Part shown: piece after piece, positions 9,500-18,251 of the stretch | Position numbering within the stretch: the stretch's first letter is position 1 | Layout of the letters: each line of letters begins with the position of its first letter | NCBI RefSeq assembly: GCF_003583405.1 | Contig: NZ_QXEC01000006.1 | Location: 173,877-237,876, forward strand | From: Micromonospora radicis | GTDB lineage: Bacteria > Actinomycetota > Actinomycetes > Mycobacteriales > Micromonosporaceae | Direction of reading: 5' to 3' | Length of the DNA stretch: 64,000 nucleotides | Translations under genes and position numbers: made by a program | Notes under the pieces: model-generated | The model's database searches: none | Told to the model about the DNA's origin: nothing | What the model saw: the letters and a program-made list of their open reading frames with translations, nothing else

Positions 9500-10057
9500 G
9501 TGGCGTTCCCCGAGGACGTGCTCACCGAGGACGAGCATGTCGTGCTGCACCTGCATCCGCACTGGAAGGTTCTGGTCCGCCCGGTGACGGTGCTGGTGCT
9601 CGCCATCGCCGCGGTGGCGGCCGGTGTCGTGTTCCTGCCCTCGGGTGGGGGCGGGTCGATCACGCTCGCCGTGATCGGCGGTCTGGCCGGGTTGGCGGTG
9701 ATCGTGCTGACTCTCTGGCCGTACATCAACTGGCGCACCACGCACTTCCTGTTCACCAACGAACGGGTCGTGCTCCAGCACGGCGTCTTCTCCCGGGAAC
9801 GGCGGGACATCCCGCTCAGCCGGGTCAACGACCACTCGATGAACCAGCGCTTCGTCGGGCGGCTGCTGGGCTTCGGCACCCTGACCATCGAGTCGGCCGG
9901 CGAGCGGGGCCAGTCCGTGCTGCCCGACGTGCCGAAGGTGGATCGGGTCCAGACGAAGCTCTACGAACTGGTGGAGGCGTTCCACGACAAGCACTCGCTG
10001 GGCGACGGCGAACTGCGCGAGATCCTCGCCGAACGCGACAACAAGGCCGGCGCGTAG
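9500..10057 (+). CDS. PH-domain (bPH2/YdbS-type) membrane protein
   Basis: 185 aa. GTG 9500 is preceded by GCGAGGAGG at good spacing. Two transmembrane helices (about 25-75) are followed by a bacterial PH domain: TNERVVLQHGVFSRERRDIPLSRVNDHSMNQRFVGRLLGFGTLTI, a characteristic stretch of the bPH2 family. Function in this family is poorly known; membrane-associated protein scaffolding is usual speculation. It forms a single-gene unit ended by a strong hairpin. Confidence 0.88.
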   Translation: MAFPEDVLTEDEHVVLHLHPHWKVLVRPVTVLVLAIAAVAAGVVFLPSGGGGSITLAVIGGLAGLAVIVLTLWPYINWRTTHFLFTNERVVLQHGVFSRERRDIPLSRVNDHSMNQRFVGRLLGFGTLTIESAGERGQSVLPDVPKVDRVQTKLYELVEAFHDKHSLGDGELREILAERDNKAGA

Positions 10058-10112
10058 CGCAGGTCTGGCAGCGGAGGGCCGCCCCGCCGCGGCAAACGAC
10101 GTGGGTACGACG

Positions 10113-10142
10113 AACGCCCGCCAGCGATTGCTGGCGGGCGTT
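10113..10142. terminator. Bidirectional terminator hairpin
   Basis: AACGCCCGCCAGC / GCTGGCGGGCGTT, perfect 13-bp arms with GATT loop, between the convergent PH-domain and GtrA genes. It is followed by TTGCGGTTG on the plus strand. Confidence 0.88.
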
Positions 10143-10160
10143 GCGGTTGTCGGGCGTGGG

Positions 10161-10880
10161 TCAGCGGCGCCGGAAGCGGCGGGGCGCCGGGGCAGGCTGG
10201 AGTTCGGCGTCCAGCTCGGCAGCCAGTTCCTTGTCCAGTGCCGCGCTGAACTCGGTCTCGCTGCTCAGGGCGGCGGCCCGGGGCTGGAGCGGCCGGGGGG
10301 TCAGGCCGGTTGGCCGGGTCGCCGGTGGTTCCTCTTCCTCCAGCTCGGTGATGGACTCGGCGAGTTCGGCCACCGGGTCCATCTCGGCCATGGTGTCCCA
10401 CTCGTCGCGCGGCAGGCCGTGCCAGGTCTTCGCGGACTCGGCGGGCGCGGCGGGCTGGAAGACGAAGGTGCGGTACGACCAGAAGCGGAACAGGGTCGCC
10501 AGCACCACACCGCCGGTCTTGGCGATGTTGAGCGCCAGCAGGCCGGTCACGCCCAGCCCGTACTTGGCGGCGGCCAGGACACCGAGTTCGATCAGCAGGC
10601 CCACCCCGTTGAAGAGGAAAAAGAGGGCGTACTCCCGCTGCATGGCCGATTTCGGGCGATCTCGGTACGTCCAGTGCCGATTCATCAGATAGGACGTGAT
10701 GGTCGCCACCACGGTGGCGACCACCGTGGCCTTCAGTTGGCCGTCGACGAAAACGGTGAGTGCGAGCGCGTTGAACACCGCGTAATTGATGACGGTGTTG
10801 ACGCCGCCGACCAGGCCGAATTTGAGCGCCTCATGGATGAACTTCTGCCAGCGTTCAGGCAGCAGACGGACAAGAGGCAT
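10161..10880 (-). CDS. GtrA family membrane protein with acidic C-terminal tail
   Basis: 239 aa. Four transmembrane helices carry the GtrA signatures: KFGLVGGVNTVINYAVFNAL, SYLMNRHWTYR, REYALFFLFNGVGLLIELGVL and ATLFRFWSYRTFVF. Family members move or present polyprenyl-linked sugars in cell-surface polysaccharide synthesis. A cytoplasmic tail of about 95 residues, rich in Glu, Ala and Pro and ending PRRFRRR, is longer than usual. ATG 10880 follows TAAGGT by 7 bases, so it is probably leaderless. It is paralogous to the next gene. Confidence 0.9.
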   Translation of the reverse strand: MPLVRLLPERWQKFIHEALKFGLVGGVNTVINYAVFNALALTVFVDGQLKATVVATVVATITSYLMNRHWTYRDRPKSAMQREYALFFLFNGVGLLIELGVLAAAKYGLGVTGLLALNIAKTGGVVLATLFRFWSYRTFVFQPAAPAESAKTWHGLPRDEWDTMAEMDPVAELAESITELEEEEPPATRPTGLTPRPLQPRAAALSSETEFSAALDKELAAELDAELQPAPAPRRFRRR

Positions 10881-10942
10881 GCGAAACACCTTAGGGCAGT
10901 AGGCGGGGGCCGGTAGGCTCCGGCCGGATGGTGGGCGGCAGG

Positions 10943-11482
10943 TCACGCCCCGCGGTCCCGGTTCACTTCCGTGCCGGTGGGAGTTCCCGCATCCACGAAG
11001 ACGAACCGTCGGTACGACCAGAATCGGAACAGCGTGCCGAGGCCGGTGCCCACGACGAAGCTGGCGATGTTGTCGGCCAGTCGGGTCTGGAACACCTGCG
11101 GCCAGATGCTGCCGAGCCCGTACCGGCTGACGGCCAGGCAGGCCACCGCGATCCCCAGGCCCACCGCGTTGAAGAAGAAGAACAGCGCGTACTCGCGGGC
11201 CGGGTTGGTGCGCCTGCGATGGCGCCAGGTCCAGAACCGGTTGCCCAGGAAGGCGAAGGTGGCGGCGGTCACCGTGGCGATGGTCTTCGCGGTGAGCTGC
11301 TCCATGGCGACCGGGCCGATGAGGTAGTTGAACAGCGCGAAGTCGACGAGGAAGGCGATGCCGCCCACGGTCGCGAACTTGCTCAGCTCCCGCAGGAGGT
11401 GACCGAAGCGGTCGCGCAGGGAGTGGACCAGACCCGTACGGGTCGGCGAGGAGTCCGGCTCCCCGGTCATCGTGGCGGCCAC
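10943..11482 (-). CDS. GtrA family membrane protein
   Basis: 179 aa with four transmembrane helices and the same family landmarks as its neighbour: KFATVGGIAFLVDFALFNYL, FLGNRFWTWR, REYALFFFFNAVGLGI and GTLFRFWSYRRFVF. GTG 11482 follows TACGCT by 6 bases (leaderless); ATG 11470 is an alternative. Two GtrA genes in tandem without an adjacent glycosyltransferase suggest that the partner enzyme is encoded elsewhere. Confidence 0.9.
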   Translation of the reverse strand: MAATMTGEPDSSPTRTGLVHSLRDRFGHLLRELSKFATVGGIAFLVDFALFNYLIGPVAMEQLTAKTIATVTAATFAFLGNRFWTWRHRRRTNPAREYALFFFFNAVGLGIAVACLAVSRYGLGSIWPQVFQTRLADNIASFVVGTGLGTLFRFWSYRRFVFVDAGTPTGTEVNRDRGA

Positions 11483-11885
11483 CGTGCGAGCGTACCGGTT
11501 GGGGGGCGCGCGGACGGGTAGCGACGGCTACCGGGATCCACCGGTGCGGCGGCACGGACGGGCACGAACGGAGCGTAGCCGGACCTGTCGAATCCGGAGT
11601 TGAATTGCGCTTCCGGTCAACCGGTCGGAAAGTGCCGCGCTCGGCGGGCCACCCGGAGGTCCACCGCAGGATTTGCGTGAAACTGCGCGTGAAAGCGGGT
11701 AAAGGCTCGTGAAGCCGCAGCGTGCCCGTACCTTGTGCAGTTCTTCACAACCAGTCCCACTGACTGGCGAGGTTCATCGGTTTACGCTGAGCCCAATCCC
11801 AGGTTTCCACGAAGGTGACGCACATCGCGCCGCCGAGACTCGTGCACTCCATAGACCGGTCAGCGTCGACCACAAGGAGATTGTC
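11483..11885 (+). promoter_or_regulatory. Long upstream region of pckG
   Basis: About 400 bases without a convincing gene. It holds the divergent GtrA promoter at its left end. Near 11677-11712 there are repeats of the form GCGTGAAA (TGCGTGAAAC, GCGCGTGAAAGC, GCTCGTGAAGC). These may be sites of a carbon-source regulator or simple chance. The pckG transcript may therefore have an untranslated leader of over 100 bases. Confidence 0.4.
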
Positions 11886-13736
11886 ATGGTTGCTCCGGCC
11901 ACGGTTCGAGGTATCGATCAGGCCCCGACGTCCCACCCCAAACTCCTCGCCTGGGTTCGTGAGGTCGCTGAACTGACCACCCCGGATCAAGTGGTCTGGG
12001 TGGACGGATCCGATCAGGAATGGCGTCGCCTCACCGACGAACTGGTCGAGGCCGGCACTCTCGTCCGGCTCAACCCCGAGAAGAAGCCGAACTCGTTCTA
12101 CGCGCGGACGGATCCGACGGACGTCGCTCGGGTCGAGGAGCGGACGTACATCTGCTCGGTGGACGAAGCGGACGCCGGCCCCACCAACAACTGGATGGCG
12201 CCGGCCGAGATGAAGCGGATCATGACGGATCTGTACCGCGGTTCGATGCGCGGTCGGACGATGTACGTCATCCCGTTCGTGATGGGTCCGGTCGAGGCCG
12301 AGAAGCCCATGTTCGGTGTCGAGATCACCGACAGCCCGTACGTCGTCGCCTCGATGCGGATCATGACCCGGATGGGCGCCAAGATCCTCGAAGCGATGGG
12401 CGACGACGCCGAGTTCGTGCACGCGCTGCACTCGATCGGCGCGCCGCTGGCCCCCGGCCAGCAGGACGTCGCCTGGCCGTGCAACGACACCAAGTACATC
12501 TCGCACTTCCCGGAGAGCCGGGAGATCTGGTCCTTCGGCTCCGGGTACGGCGGCAACTCACTGCTCGGCAAGAAGTGCTACTCGCTGCGGATCGCCAGCG
12601 TGATGGGGCGGGACGAGGGCTGGCTCGCCGAGCACATGCTGATCCTGAAGATCACCTCGCCGGAGGGGCGGGTCTACCACGTCGCCGGTGCCTTCCCGTC
12701 CGCCTGCGGCAAGACCAACCTGGCCATGCTGGAACCGACGATCCCCGGCTGGAAGGTCGAGACGATCGGCGACGACATCGCCTGGATGCGGTTTGGTCCC
12801 GACGGTCGGCTATACGCGGTCAACCCGGAGTACGGCCTGTTCGGCGTCGCGCCCGGCACCGACTGGAAGACCAACGCCAACGCCATGCGGACGCTGGAAC
12901 GAGGCAACTCGGTCTTCACCAACGTCGCGCTCACCGACGACGGAGACGTGTGGTGGGAGGGCCTGGGCGAGCCCCCGGCGCACCTGATCGACTGGAAGGG
13001 CAACGACTGGACGCCGGAGAGCGAGAACCTCTCCTCGCACGCGAACAGCCGGTTCTGCACCCCGATCACCCAGTGCCCGATCCTCGCCGAGGACTACTTC
13101 GACCCCAACGGCGTACCGATCGACGCGATCCTCTTCGGCGGCCGGCGCCGGGACACCGTACCGCTGGTGACCGAGGCCCGGGACTGGGTGCACGGCGTCT
13201 ACATGGGTGCCACCCTCTCGTCGGAGACCACCGCCGCCGCCTCCGGCGCGGTCGGTGTGGTCCGCCGCGACCCGATGGCGATGCTGCCGTTCATCGGCTA
13301 CCACGGCGGCGACTACTTCCGGCACTGGATCGAGATGGGCAAGGGCACCGACGGCGACGAGTCGAAGCTGCCGAAGGTCTACTACGTCAACTGGTTCCGC
13401 AAGGACCCGGAGGGCAACTTCCTCTGGCCTGGGTTCGGCGAGAACTCCCGGGTGCTCAAGTGGATCATCGAGCGGATCGAGGGCCGGGCGGACGCGGTGG
13501 AGACGCCGATCGGCATGGTCCCGACGCTGGACTCGCTCGACGTCGACGGGTTGGACATGACCCCTGAGGACGTCCGGATCGCGCTCAAGGTCGACCCGAA
13601 CGAGTGGCGCGACGAGTTGCCGCTGGTCACCGAGTGGTTCGAGAAGTTCGGGGACAAGCTGCCCGGTGTCCTGTGGGCCGAGTTGGACGCCCTGCGGGCC
13701 CGGCTCGACGCGGAGCAGCCCCAGCGCGGGGTGTGA
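11886..13736 (+). CDS. pckG: Phosphoenolpyruvate carboxykinase (GTP)
   Basis: 616 aa, normal for the GTP-dependent class. It converts oxaloacetate and GTP to PEP and CO2 and feeds gluconeogenesis. Visible landmarks are the kinase-1a motif [12 protein letters not shown] (about 270-281), kinase-2 [19 protein letters not shown] and the guanine-binding region [19 protein letters not shown] segment near the end ([19 protein letters not shown]). ATG 11886 follows AAGGAGATTGTC. Together with ppc, eno and glpX in the same window it covers much of the PEP node, but each is a separate transcription unit. Confidence 0.97.
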   Translation: MVAPATVRGIDQAPTSHPKLLAWVREVAELTTPDQVVWVDGSDQEWRRLTDELVEAGTLVRLNPEKKPNSFYARTDPTDVARVEERTYICSVDEADAGPTNNWMAPAEMKRIMTDLYRGSMRGRTMYVIPFVMGPVEAEKPMFGVEITDSPYVVASMRIMTRMGAKILEAMGDDAEFVHALHSIGAPLAPGQQDVAWPCNDTKYISHFPESREIWSFGSGYGGNSLLGKKCYSLRIASVMGRDEGWLAEHMLILKITSPEGRVYHVAGAFPSACGKTNLAMLEPTIPGWKVETIGDDIAWMRFGPDGRLYAVNPEYGLFGVAPGTDWKTNANAMRTLERGNSVFTNVALTDDGDVWWEGLGEPPAHLIDWKGNDWTPESENLSSHANSRFCTPITQCPILAEDYFDPNGVPIDAILFGGRRRDTVPLVTEARDWVHGVYMGATLSSETTAAASGAVGVVRRDPMAMLPFIGYHGGDYFRHWIEMGKGTDGDESKLPKVYYVNWFRKDPEGNFLWPGFGENSRVLKWIIERIEGRADAVETPIGMVPTLDSLDVDGLDMTPEDVRIALKVDPNEWRDELPLVTEWFEKFGDKLPGVLWAELDALRARLDAEQPQRGV

Positions 13737-13767
13737 TCGACGCCGGATCCGGGCATCATCGGATCCC

Positions 13768-14619
13768 ATGAGGACGGCCGCCGAGACCGAGGTCCGGCGG
13801 CCGTCCGCCGTCCGGGCGCTGACCGCACTGCTCGCGCTGACGGCGGCGGCCACCGTCGTGGTCGAGGTGCTCAACTGGTGGTACGCCCCGGAGCAGGGCT
13901 TCGGGCTCGCGGTGCGTACCGGTTGGGCGATGCTGCGTTCGTTCGGTTTCCTGCTGCTGATCGGCCACGTGCGCCGGGGGCGTACCGTGGCCCGTCCGTT
14001 GGGCCTGATCCTCGCCGTCACCACGGTGTTCGCGGTCGGCCGCCTGATCGTGCCCCGGCAGGGCGTGCCCCCACTGCCCGGGCTGCTCGGCTTCGCCCTG
14101 CTCACCGCCCTCTGCGCGACCGTCGTATGGCTGCTGTACCGCTCTGCGGGCATCGCCGCGCACCTGGTCCGGCATCGACCGCGGCTGGTCATCGACAAGT
14201 CCGGCATCTCCTGGCGGGAGACGCCACCCCGTCGGCCGGAGGCGAGCGCCTGGCTGCTCACCAGCCGGGTCGCTGCCTTCACCTACAGCCCACTGATGCT
14301 GGTGCCGGCGCTGGTGGCCGCGGCGGCGATCCTGGACGGGCGGCTGCTCGCCGTGCCCGCGGTGCTGCTCTGGCTGGGCGCCGGTCTGGCGACCAGCTAC
14401 CTGGTGTTGTTCTGCACCGCCTTCCTGATGCGCGGCAAACGCTGGGCGAGCACCCTCCTGGTCGTGATCACCGCCGGGGTGCTCGCCGTGGATCTCCCGT
14501 TGTGCTGGTGGCTGCTCGGCGTCGACGGCCTGATCCGCGATGGTGCGCCACTGGTCGCCGCAGCGGTCCTCGCCCTCTACGGCGTACGCCGCGCCGCCCG
14601 TGTCACCGCCACCACCTGA
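13768..14619 (+). CDS. Polytopic membrane protein of unknown function
   Basis: 283 aa with about eight predicted transmembrane helices, basic loops and no catalytic motif that I recognise. ATG 13768 lies 32 bases after the pckG stop, so read-through from pckG is possible. Codon use matches its neighbours. A soluble loop (RLVIDKSGISWRETPPRRPE) sits mid-protein. Function unknown. Confidence 0.8.
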   Translation: MRTAAETEVRRPSAVRALTALLALTAAATVVVEVLNWWYAPEQGFGLAVRTGWAMLRSFGFLLLIGHVRRGRTVARPLGLILAVTTVFAVGRLIVPRQGVPPLPGLLGFALLTALCATVVWLLYRSAGIAAHLVRHRPRLVIDKSGISWRETPPRRPEASAWLLTSRVAAFTYSPLMLVPALVAAAAILDGRLLAVPAVLLWLGAGLATSYLVLFCTAFLMRGKRWASTLLVVITAGVLAVDLPLCWWLLGVDGLIRDGAPLVAAAVLALYGVRRAARVTATT

Positions 14620-14694
14620 GCCTGCTCCGTCACCCACCAGCGGCTGTCGTCGCGTGGCGGCCGACCGGTCCGGCGTCCGGTCGCCGACCAGATT

Positions 14695-14790
14695 CCCCTG
14701 TGCCGCCTTTGCTCTGCTTCAACTCGCGCAACGGAGAGTGGCGGAAGTCATTTGCGTCGGTTGAAGCAGAGCAAAGCGTCCAGACAGGGG
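14695..14790. repeat. Intergenic hairpin element B
   Basis: Perfect 17-bp arms CTTTGCTCTGCTTCAAC (14707-14723) and its inverse (14760-14776) enclose 36 bases. Outer arms CCCCTGT (14695-14701) and ACAGGGG (14784-14790) extend the stem. It lies in the 355-base gap before uppS; the remaining gap holds only the uppS -10 box. Confidence 0.88.
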
Positions 14791-14974
14791 AGGGTGGGGT
14801 GCCGGACCGGGCTCCGGGCGGTGGTCGCGTCGCGTTGGCCGGTCGGCCGGTCGGTGCCGCTGCGCCGCTGGTCCGTGGGCCTGTCACACGGTCGGTTCGA
14901 TCGGCCTCGGCCGCTCGGTGCGGCGTCGGCCACCGGCACACTCGGCCGCGCCGGGGCTCGCTACTCTGCAAGTG

Positions 14975-15745
14975 ATGACTCTGCGGAAACTCCTCTACTC
15001 CGTGTACGAGCGGCGGCTGACGGCCAAGCTCGCGGGCCGACCGGTGCCTCGTCACGTGGGCGTGATGTGCGACGGTAACCGCAGATGGGCCCGGGACATG
15101 GGCTTCGTCGACCCGAACGACGGGCACCGCAAGGGCGCGGAGCGGATCAAGGAACTGCTGCGCTGGTGCGATGCCGCGGGCGTGGGGCACGTGACGCTCT
15201 GGCTGCTCTCCACCGACAACCTCTCGCGGCCGGCGGCGGAGCTGGATCCGCTGCTTCAGATCATCGAGGACCTGACCACCGAACTGGCCGAGCAGGGCAA
15301 CCCGTGGCGGCTACGTATGGTGGGCGCCCTCGACGTCCTACCGGCGCAGCACGCGACCGCGCTCAAGGCCGCCGAGGAACGAACCCGGGAGCGCAGCGGC
15401 GGCGCCCAGGTCAACATCGCGGTCGGGTACGGCGGCCGGCGGGAGATCGCCGACGCGGTGCGTTCACTGCTGCTGGAGCACGCCGCGAACGGCGGCACGC
15501 TGGAGGAGTTGGCCGGCTCGCTCGATGTCGACGACATCTCGGAGCACCTCTACACCCGCGGTCTGCCCGACCCGGATCTGATCATCCGGACCAGCGGCGA
15601 GCAGCGGATGTCCGGTTTCATGCTCTGGCAGTCGGCGCACTCGGAGTTCTACTTCTGTGAACTCAACTGGCCGGACTTCCGCCGGGTCGACTTTCTCCGG
15701 GCACTGCGCTCGTACGCCACCCGGCAGCGCCGCTTCGGCGTCTAG
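14975..15745 (+). CDS. uppS: cis-Prenyl transferase, probably short-chain (Z-farnesyl diphosphate synthase type)
   Basis: 256 aa. Family motifs are VMCDGNRRWARDMG (catalytic Asp33), GHRKGAERIKELLRWC, LWLLSTDNLSRP, and the C-terminal RTSGEQRMSGFMLWQSAHSEFYF. The enzyme condenses isopentenyl diphosphate in cis and feeds polyprenyl phosphate carrier synthesis. Actinobacteria usually have two such enzymes. ATG 14975 lies 7 bases after TACTCT, so a leaderless start is likely. The product chain length cannot be decided from sequence alone. Confidence 0.93.
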   Translation: MTLRKLLYSVYERRLTAKLAGRPVPRHVGVMCDGNRRWARDMGFVDPNDGHRKGAERIKELLRWCDAAGVGHVTLWLLSTDNLSRPAAELDPLLQIIEDLTTELAEQGNPWRLRMVGALDVLPAQHATALKAAEERTRERSGGAQVNIAVGYGGRREIADAVRSLLLEHAANGGTLEELAGSLDVDDISEHLYTRGLPDPDLIIRTSGEQRMSGFMLWQSAHSEFYFCELNWPDFRRVDFLRALRSYATRQRRFGV

Positions 15746-15763
15746 CCCCCGCCGGGGCCGCGC

Positions 15764-16588
15764 TCAGGTGAGGTGGTGGGTGGCCTCGGTGAGGAAGTCG
15801 CCGAGGTCGGCCGGCGAGTCGATGGTGAGATCGGCGGCCTCGGCGACCTCGGCACCGGTCTCCGGGTTCGCCACCGCGACGCAGACGCCCAGGAAGTCGG
15901 GATCACCGGCGGCGCGGGCCCGCACCGCGGCGAAGGCCTTGATGTCGGAGACGTCGTCACCGAAGTACCAGGCGCCGCCGGCATCCTGCACCAGCTCGTC
16001 GATCACCATGCCCTTGTCGCGGTCGACGGGCGGCTTGATCTCCAGCACCATCCGACCGACCTGCACCCGCAGACCGAGGCGCTCGGCCTGGGCGCGTCCC
16101 CACGTCTCGACGGCGGCGGCGAGTTGCGGCGCGGTACGCCAGTGCAGCGCCACCGACAGCCGTTTGTACTCGACGAGCGCCTCGGCCGGCAGTTCGGCGC
16201 GGGCCGACTCGGCGAGTTCGGCCATGGTGGGTACCCAGGGCAGCGCGGCCGGTTCGGTGACGGTCGCACCGCCGGAGTGGCTGTGCTCCAACCCGTACAG
16301 CCCGTAGAGATCCACGCCGGCCAGCCCGCCGAAGTGCTCCCGCAGGAAGTCCACCGGCCGGGCCGAGACGATCGCGACCCGGCGTACCACCGGGGCGAGC
16401 GTTTCGAGCGCGGCCAGCACCTTCGGCGCGGGCTGTACCTGGGTCGGATCGTCGGCGACCGGCGCGAGTGTGCCGTCGAAGTCGAAGAAGAGGATGGTTT
16501 CGGCCGCCCGGTCGGCGGTGGCCCGCCAGGCCTGGTCGGCGTTCAGCGGGGTCTTCGGCTGCTGGTTGCCCAGATTCAACGGCGGCAC
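15764..16588 (-). CDS. otsB: Trehalose-6-phosphate phosphatase
   Basis: 274 aa. HAD motif I FFDFDGTLAPVADDP places the nucleophile at Asp36 and the acid at Asp38. VAIVSARP is motif II, and YFGDDVSDIKAF is motif IV with the metal-binding aspartates; GLYGLEHS is typical of OtsB. It makes trehalose from trehalose-6-phosphate. GTG 16588 lies 7 bases after TACGCT (reverse strand), a leaderless start. The synthase otsA is not in the window. It is convergent with uppS, with stops 18 bases apart. Confidence 0.92.
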   Translation of the reverse strand: MPPLNLGNQQPKTPLNADQAWRATADRAAETILFFDFDGTLAPVADDPTQVQPAPKVLAALETLAPVVRRVAIVSARPVDFLREHFGGLAGVDLYGLYGLEHSHSGGATVTEPAALPWVPTMAELAESARAELPAEALVEYKRLSVALHWRTAPQLAAAVETWGRAQAERLGLRVQVGRMVLEIKPPVDRDKGMVIDELVQDAGGAWYFGDDVSDIKAFAAVRARAAGDPDFLGVCVAVANPETGAEVAEAADLTIDSPADLGDFLTEATHHLT

Positions 16589-16656
16589 GCGCGACAGCGT
16601 ACCCCGGGTTTCTCCGGCTATTCCTCGGGTGGATCCGGCATTTGCCGCGAATGCGA

Positions 16657-17010
16657 TCAGCGTTCGGCGGCTCCACGTCCCCGGCGGACGAACGGCACCA
16701 CGGCCGCCTCCTGGCCGTGGCTCAGTAGGTAGCCCTCCACGAACCCGCTGTTCCGGTCGCCGGTGTGCGCCTCGATCTCCCGGAGCCGCTCCACCAGGAA
16801 CTCGGTGAGCGCGGTGAGCCGGTCGTTGAGCCGTTCGTGCAACTCGGCGACCACCGCCAAGACGACTGCGGTGGCCGCGGCGACGAGCGCGAAGAGGTTG
16901 ACGAGCAGGGGAAGCTGCCCGCCGTTCAGGGCCAGGGTCACCGCGTTGCCGGTGACGCAAAGTGTCACCGAGATCGTGGCGACCACGACTGCCAACCATT
17001 TCAGGGTCAT
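16657..17010 (-). CDS. Small two-helix membrane protein, hypothetical
   Basis: 117 aa. Two hydrophobic helices (about 3-27 and 32-58) are followed by an amphipathic coiled-coil-like helix (HERLNDRLTALTEFLVERLREIEAH) and a basic end. ATG 17010 has GGAGGG at good spacing. No family assignment. Confidence 0.7.
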   Translation of the reverse strand: MTLKWLAVVVATISVTLCVTGNAVTLALNGGQLPLLVNLFALVAAATAVVLAVVAELHERLNDRLTALTEFLVERLREIEAHTGDRNSGFVEGYLLSHGQEAAVVPFVRRGRGAAER

Positions 17011-17169
17011 GAAGACCCTCCTTCTGTCCCGCAGGGCTGGGTTCGGCCTTGTCCCGTCCCCCCGCCGACGACGAGCCCAAGCAGTACGAATACGGACGCT
17101 AGCGCGCCCGCTTCCGGCCCGTAGCGAAACGGATGAGGCTGACCTGGTGTTCTTTCGCCATCTGAGGAA

Positions 17170-17610
17170 CTAGCTGGCCGCTTCTCCTCGTTTTCGGCCA
17201 CCAGTGGGCATGGTCGGGCGGTATGCGAGGTAACGAATGGTTTCTCGGATGTGGAACTTCTCCGCATCCGAGACCTCCGGATCGATCAACCGGCGGAGTA
17301 GCGCCTCGACGTCGGGGTCCATCGGTGGCGGGGGTGGGGCGGCTCGGCGCGAGGCGGTCCGGTCCCAGCCGAGGGCGGCGAAGGCCGCGGCGGGGTCGAG
17401 GCCGAGACCCTCGCAGAAGGCCACCACCCGCTCGGCCTCGGGATCGCTGGCCCAGTCGCCGCGTACCCAACGGTTGATCGTCTGTCGTGAGACGCCGGTG
17501 CGGCGGGAGACCTCGGTGCCGCTCCAGGCCCGGGTGGCCCGGGCCTCGCCGAGGGCTCGCCGGACGAAGGTGGCGAAGGCGATCTTCCGGGCGTTGGCGG
17601 TCTCGGTCAC
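17170..17610 (-). CDS. XRE-family helix-turn-helix transcriptional regulator
   Basis: 146 aa. The DNA-binding segment is WSGTEVSRRTGVSRQTINRWVRGDW (residues about 28-52), followed by ERVVAFCEGLGLDPAAAFAALGW. The C-terminal helix (DPDVEALLRRLIDPEVSDAEKFHIRETIRYLAYR) may dimerise. GTG 17610 sits 6 bases after TACGGT, which favours this start; the frame stays open to ATG 17796, but those extra codons have poor third-position GC. It is divergent from the gene at 17875, and the shared region holds repeated TGTCACG words. Confidence 0.85.
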   Translation of the reverse strand: MTETANARKIAFATFVRRALGEARATRAWSGTEVSRRTGVSRQTINRWVRGDWASDPEAERVVAFCEGLGLDPAAAFAALGWDRTASRRAAPPPPPMDPDVEALLRRLIDPEVSDAEKFHIRETIRYLAYRPTMPTGGRKRGEAAS

Positions 17611-17874
17611 CTCGTGACCGTACGGCCGTTGAGCTTGGGTGGCGGCTCCCGGCGCGCCTCTGTCACGCTTACGTGACGAGGGTTTTGACTCGCTGGTCAG
17701 CGTTCCTTTGCGGTTCTTGAGGGGTGTCACCTGGGCAGGATAGATGTACGTAGGTGCGACGGCAAACAAGCGAAAAGCTGATACTGTCACGCCCATGGGA
17801 CAACCTACGGTGTGTCACGTGCATGAGACGATCAGTGCTCACCTGCGTCACGCGCCCGGTGTGAGGGGGGTGTG
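17611..17874. promoter_or_regulatory. Divergent control region with repeated TGTCACG words
   Basis: 264 bases, AT-richer than the surroundings. A perfect inverted repeat GTCACG-CTTA-CGTGAC lies at 17662-17677. Further copies of the half-site are TGTCACC 17725-17731, TGTCACG 17785-17791, TGTCACG 17813-17819 and CGTCACG 17846-17852. Candidate -10 boxes for the rightward gene include TACTGT near 17783. This looks like a regulatory region for the XRE protein and its divergent partner. Confidence 0.5.
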
Positions 17875-18219
17875 GTGACCGAACTCGCAACCCGTGCCCA
17901 GGCCTTCGGTCTGATCGCGGAGGGTGTCGCCGCCGGCTTGAGCGCGCCTTGGCGCCTCTACCTCGCGCGGGGCTGCCGCTACCTCTCGCTCAGTGTCGGC
18001 GACCGCGCCGAGTGGAACGCCTGGCGGACGCATCTCGGCTGCCCGGAGTTGAGCGTCCGGGTCTACGACGCCGGCGGGGAGATCCGTCGGTCGTCGGTCG
18101 CCGAAGTCGTGTTGGACGGCTGCCGGATCAGCGTCGAGCTGGTGGAGGAGGTCGGCACCGACGACCTCGACCGGTTGCTGGTGGCCGACCCGACCACGGT
18201 CGAGCAGGAGGAACGATGA
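17875..18219 (+). CDS. Hypothetical protein
   Basis: 114 aa. GTG 17875 follows GAGGGGGG; the GTG immediately before it (17872) is an alternative. Soluble, mixed alpha/beta, with no motif I recognise (LSAPWRLYLARGCRYLSLSV ... VYDAGGEIRRSSVAEVVLDGCRISVELVEE). Its stop overlaps an ATG (ATGA), which starts an 11-codon ORF leading into the next gene. Position opposite an XRE regulator suggests it is a regulatory target. Confidence 0.7.
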   Translation: MTELATRAQAFGLIAEGVAAGLSAPWRLYLARGCRYLSLSVGDRAEWNAWRTHLGCPELSVRVYDAGGEIRRSSVAEVVLDGCRISVELVEEVGTDDLDRLLVADPTTVEQEER

Positions 18220-18251
18220 GGGGCGCGCGAGGGACCGGAGCCGCCGGATGA
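18216..18251 (+). CDS. Possible 11-codon coupling ORF
   Basis: ATG 18216 overlaps the upstream stop and its own TGA overlaps the downstream ATG at 18248, so ATGA junctions occur at both ends. A GAGGAACG site lies directly upstream. The product would be MRGARGTGAAG. It may be a translational bridge rather than a functional peptide. Confidence 0.25.
   Translation: MRGARGTGAAG

Noticed and set aside
17611..17796. N-terminal extension of the XRE regulator to ATG 17796
   Set aside because: The extra 62 codons have poor third-position GC and overlap the repeated operator-like words; a leaderless GTG at 17610 fits better.
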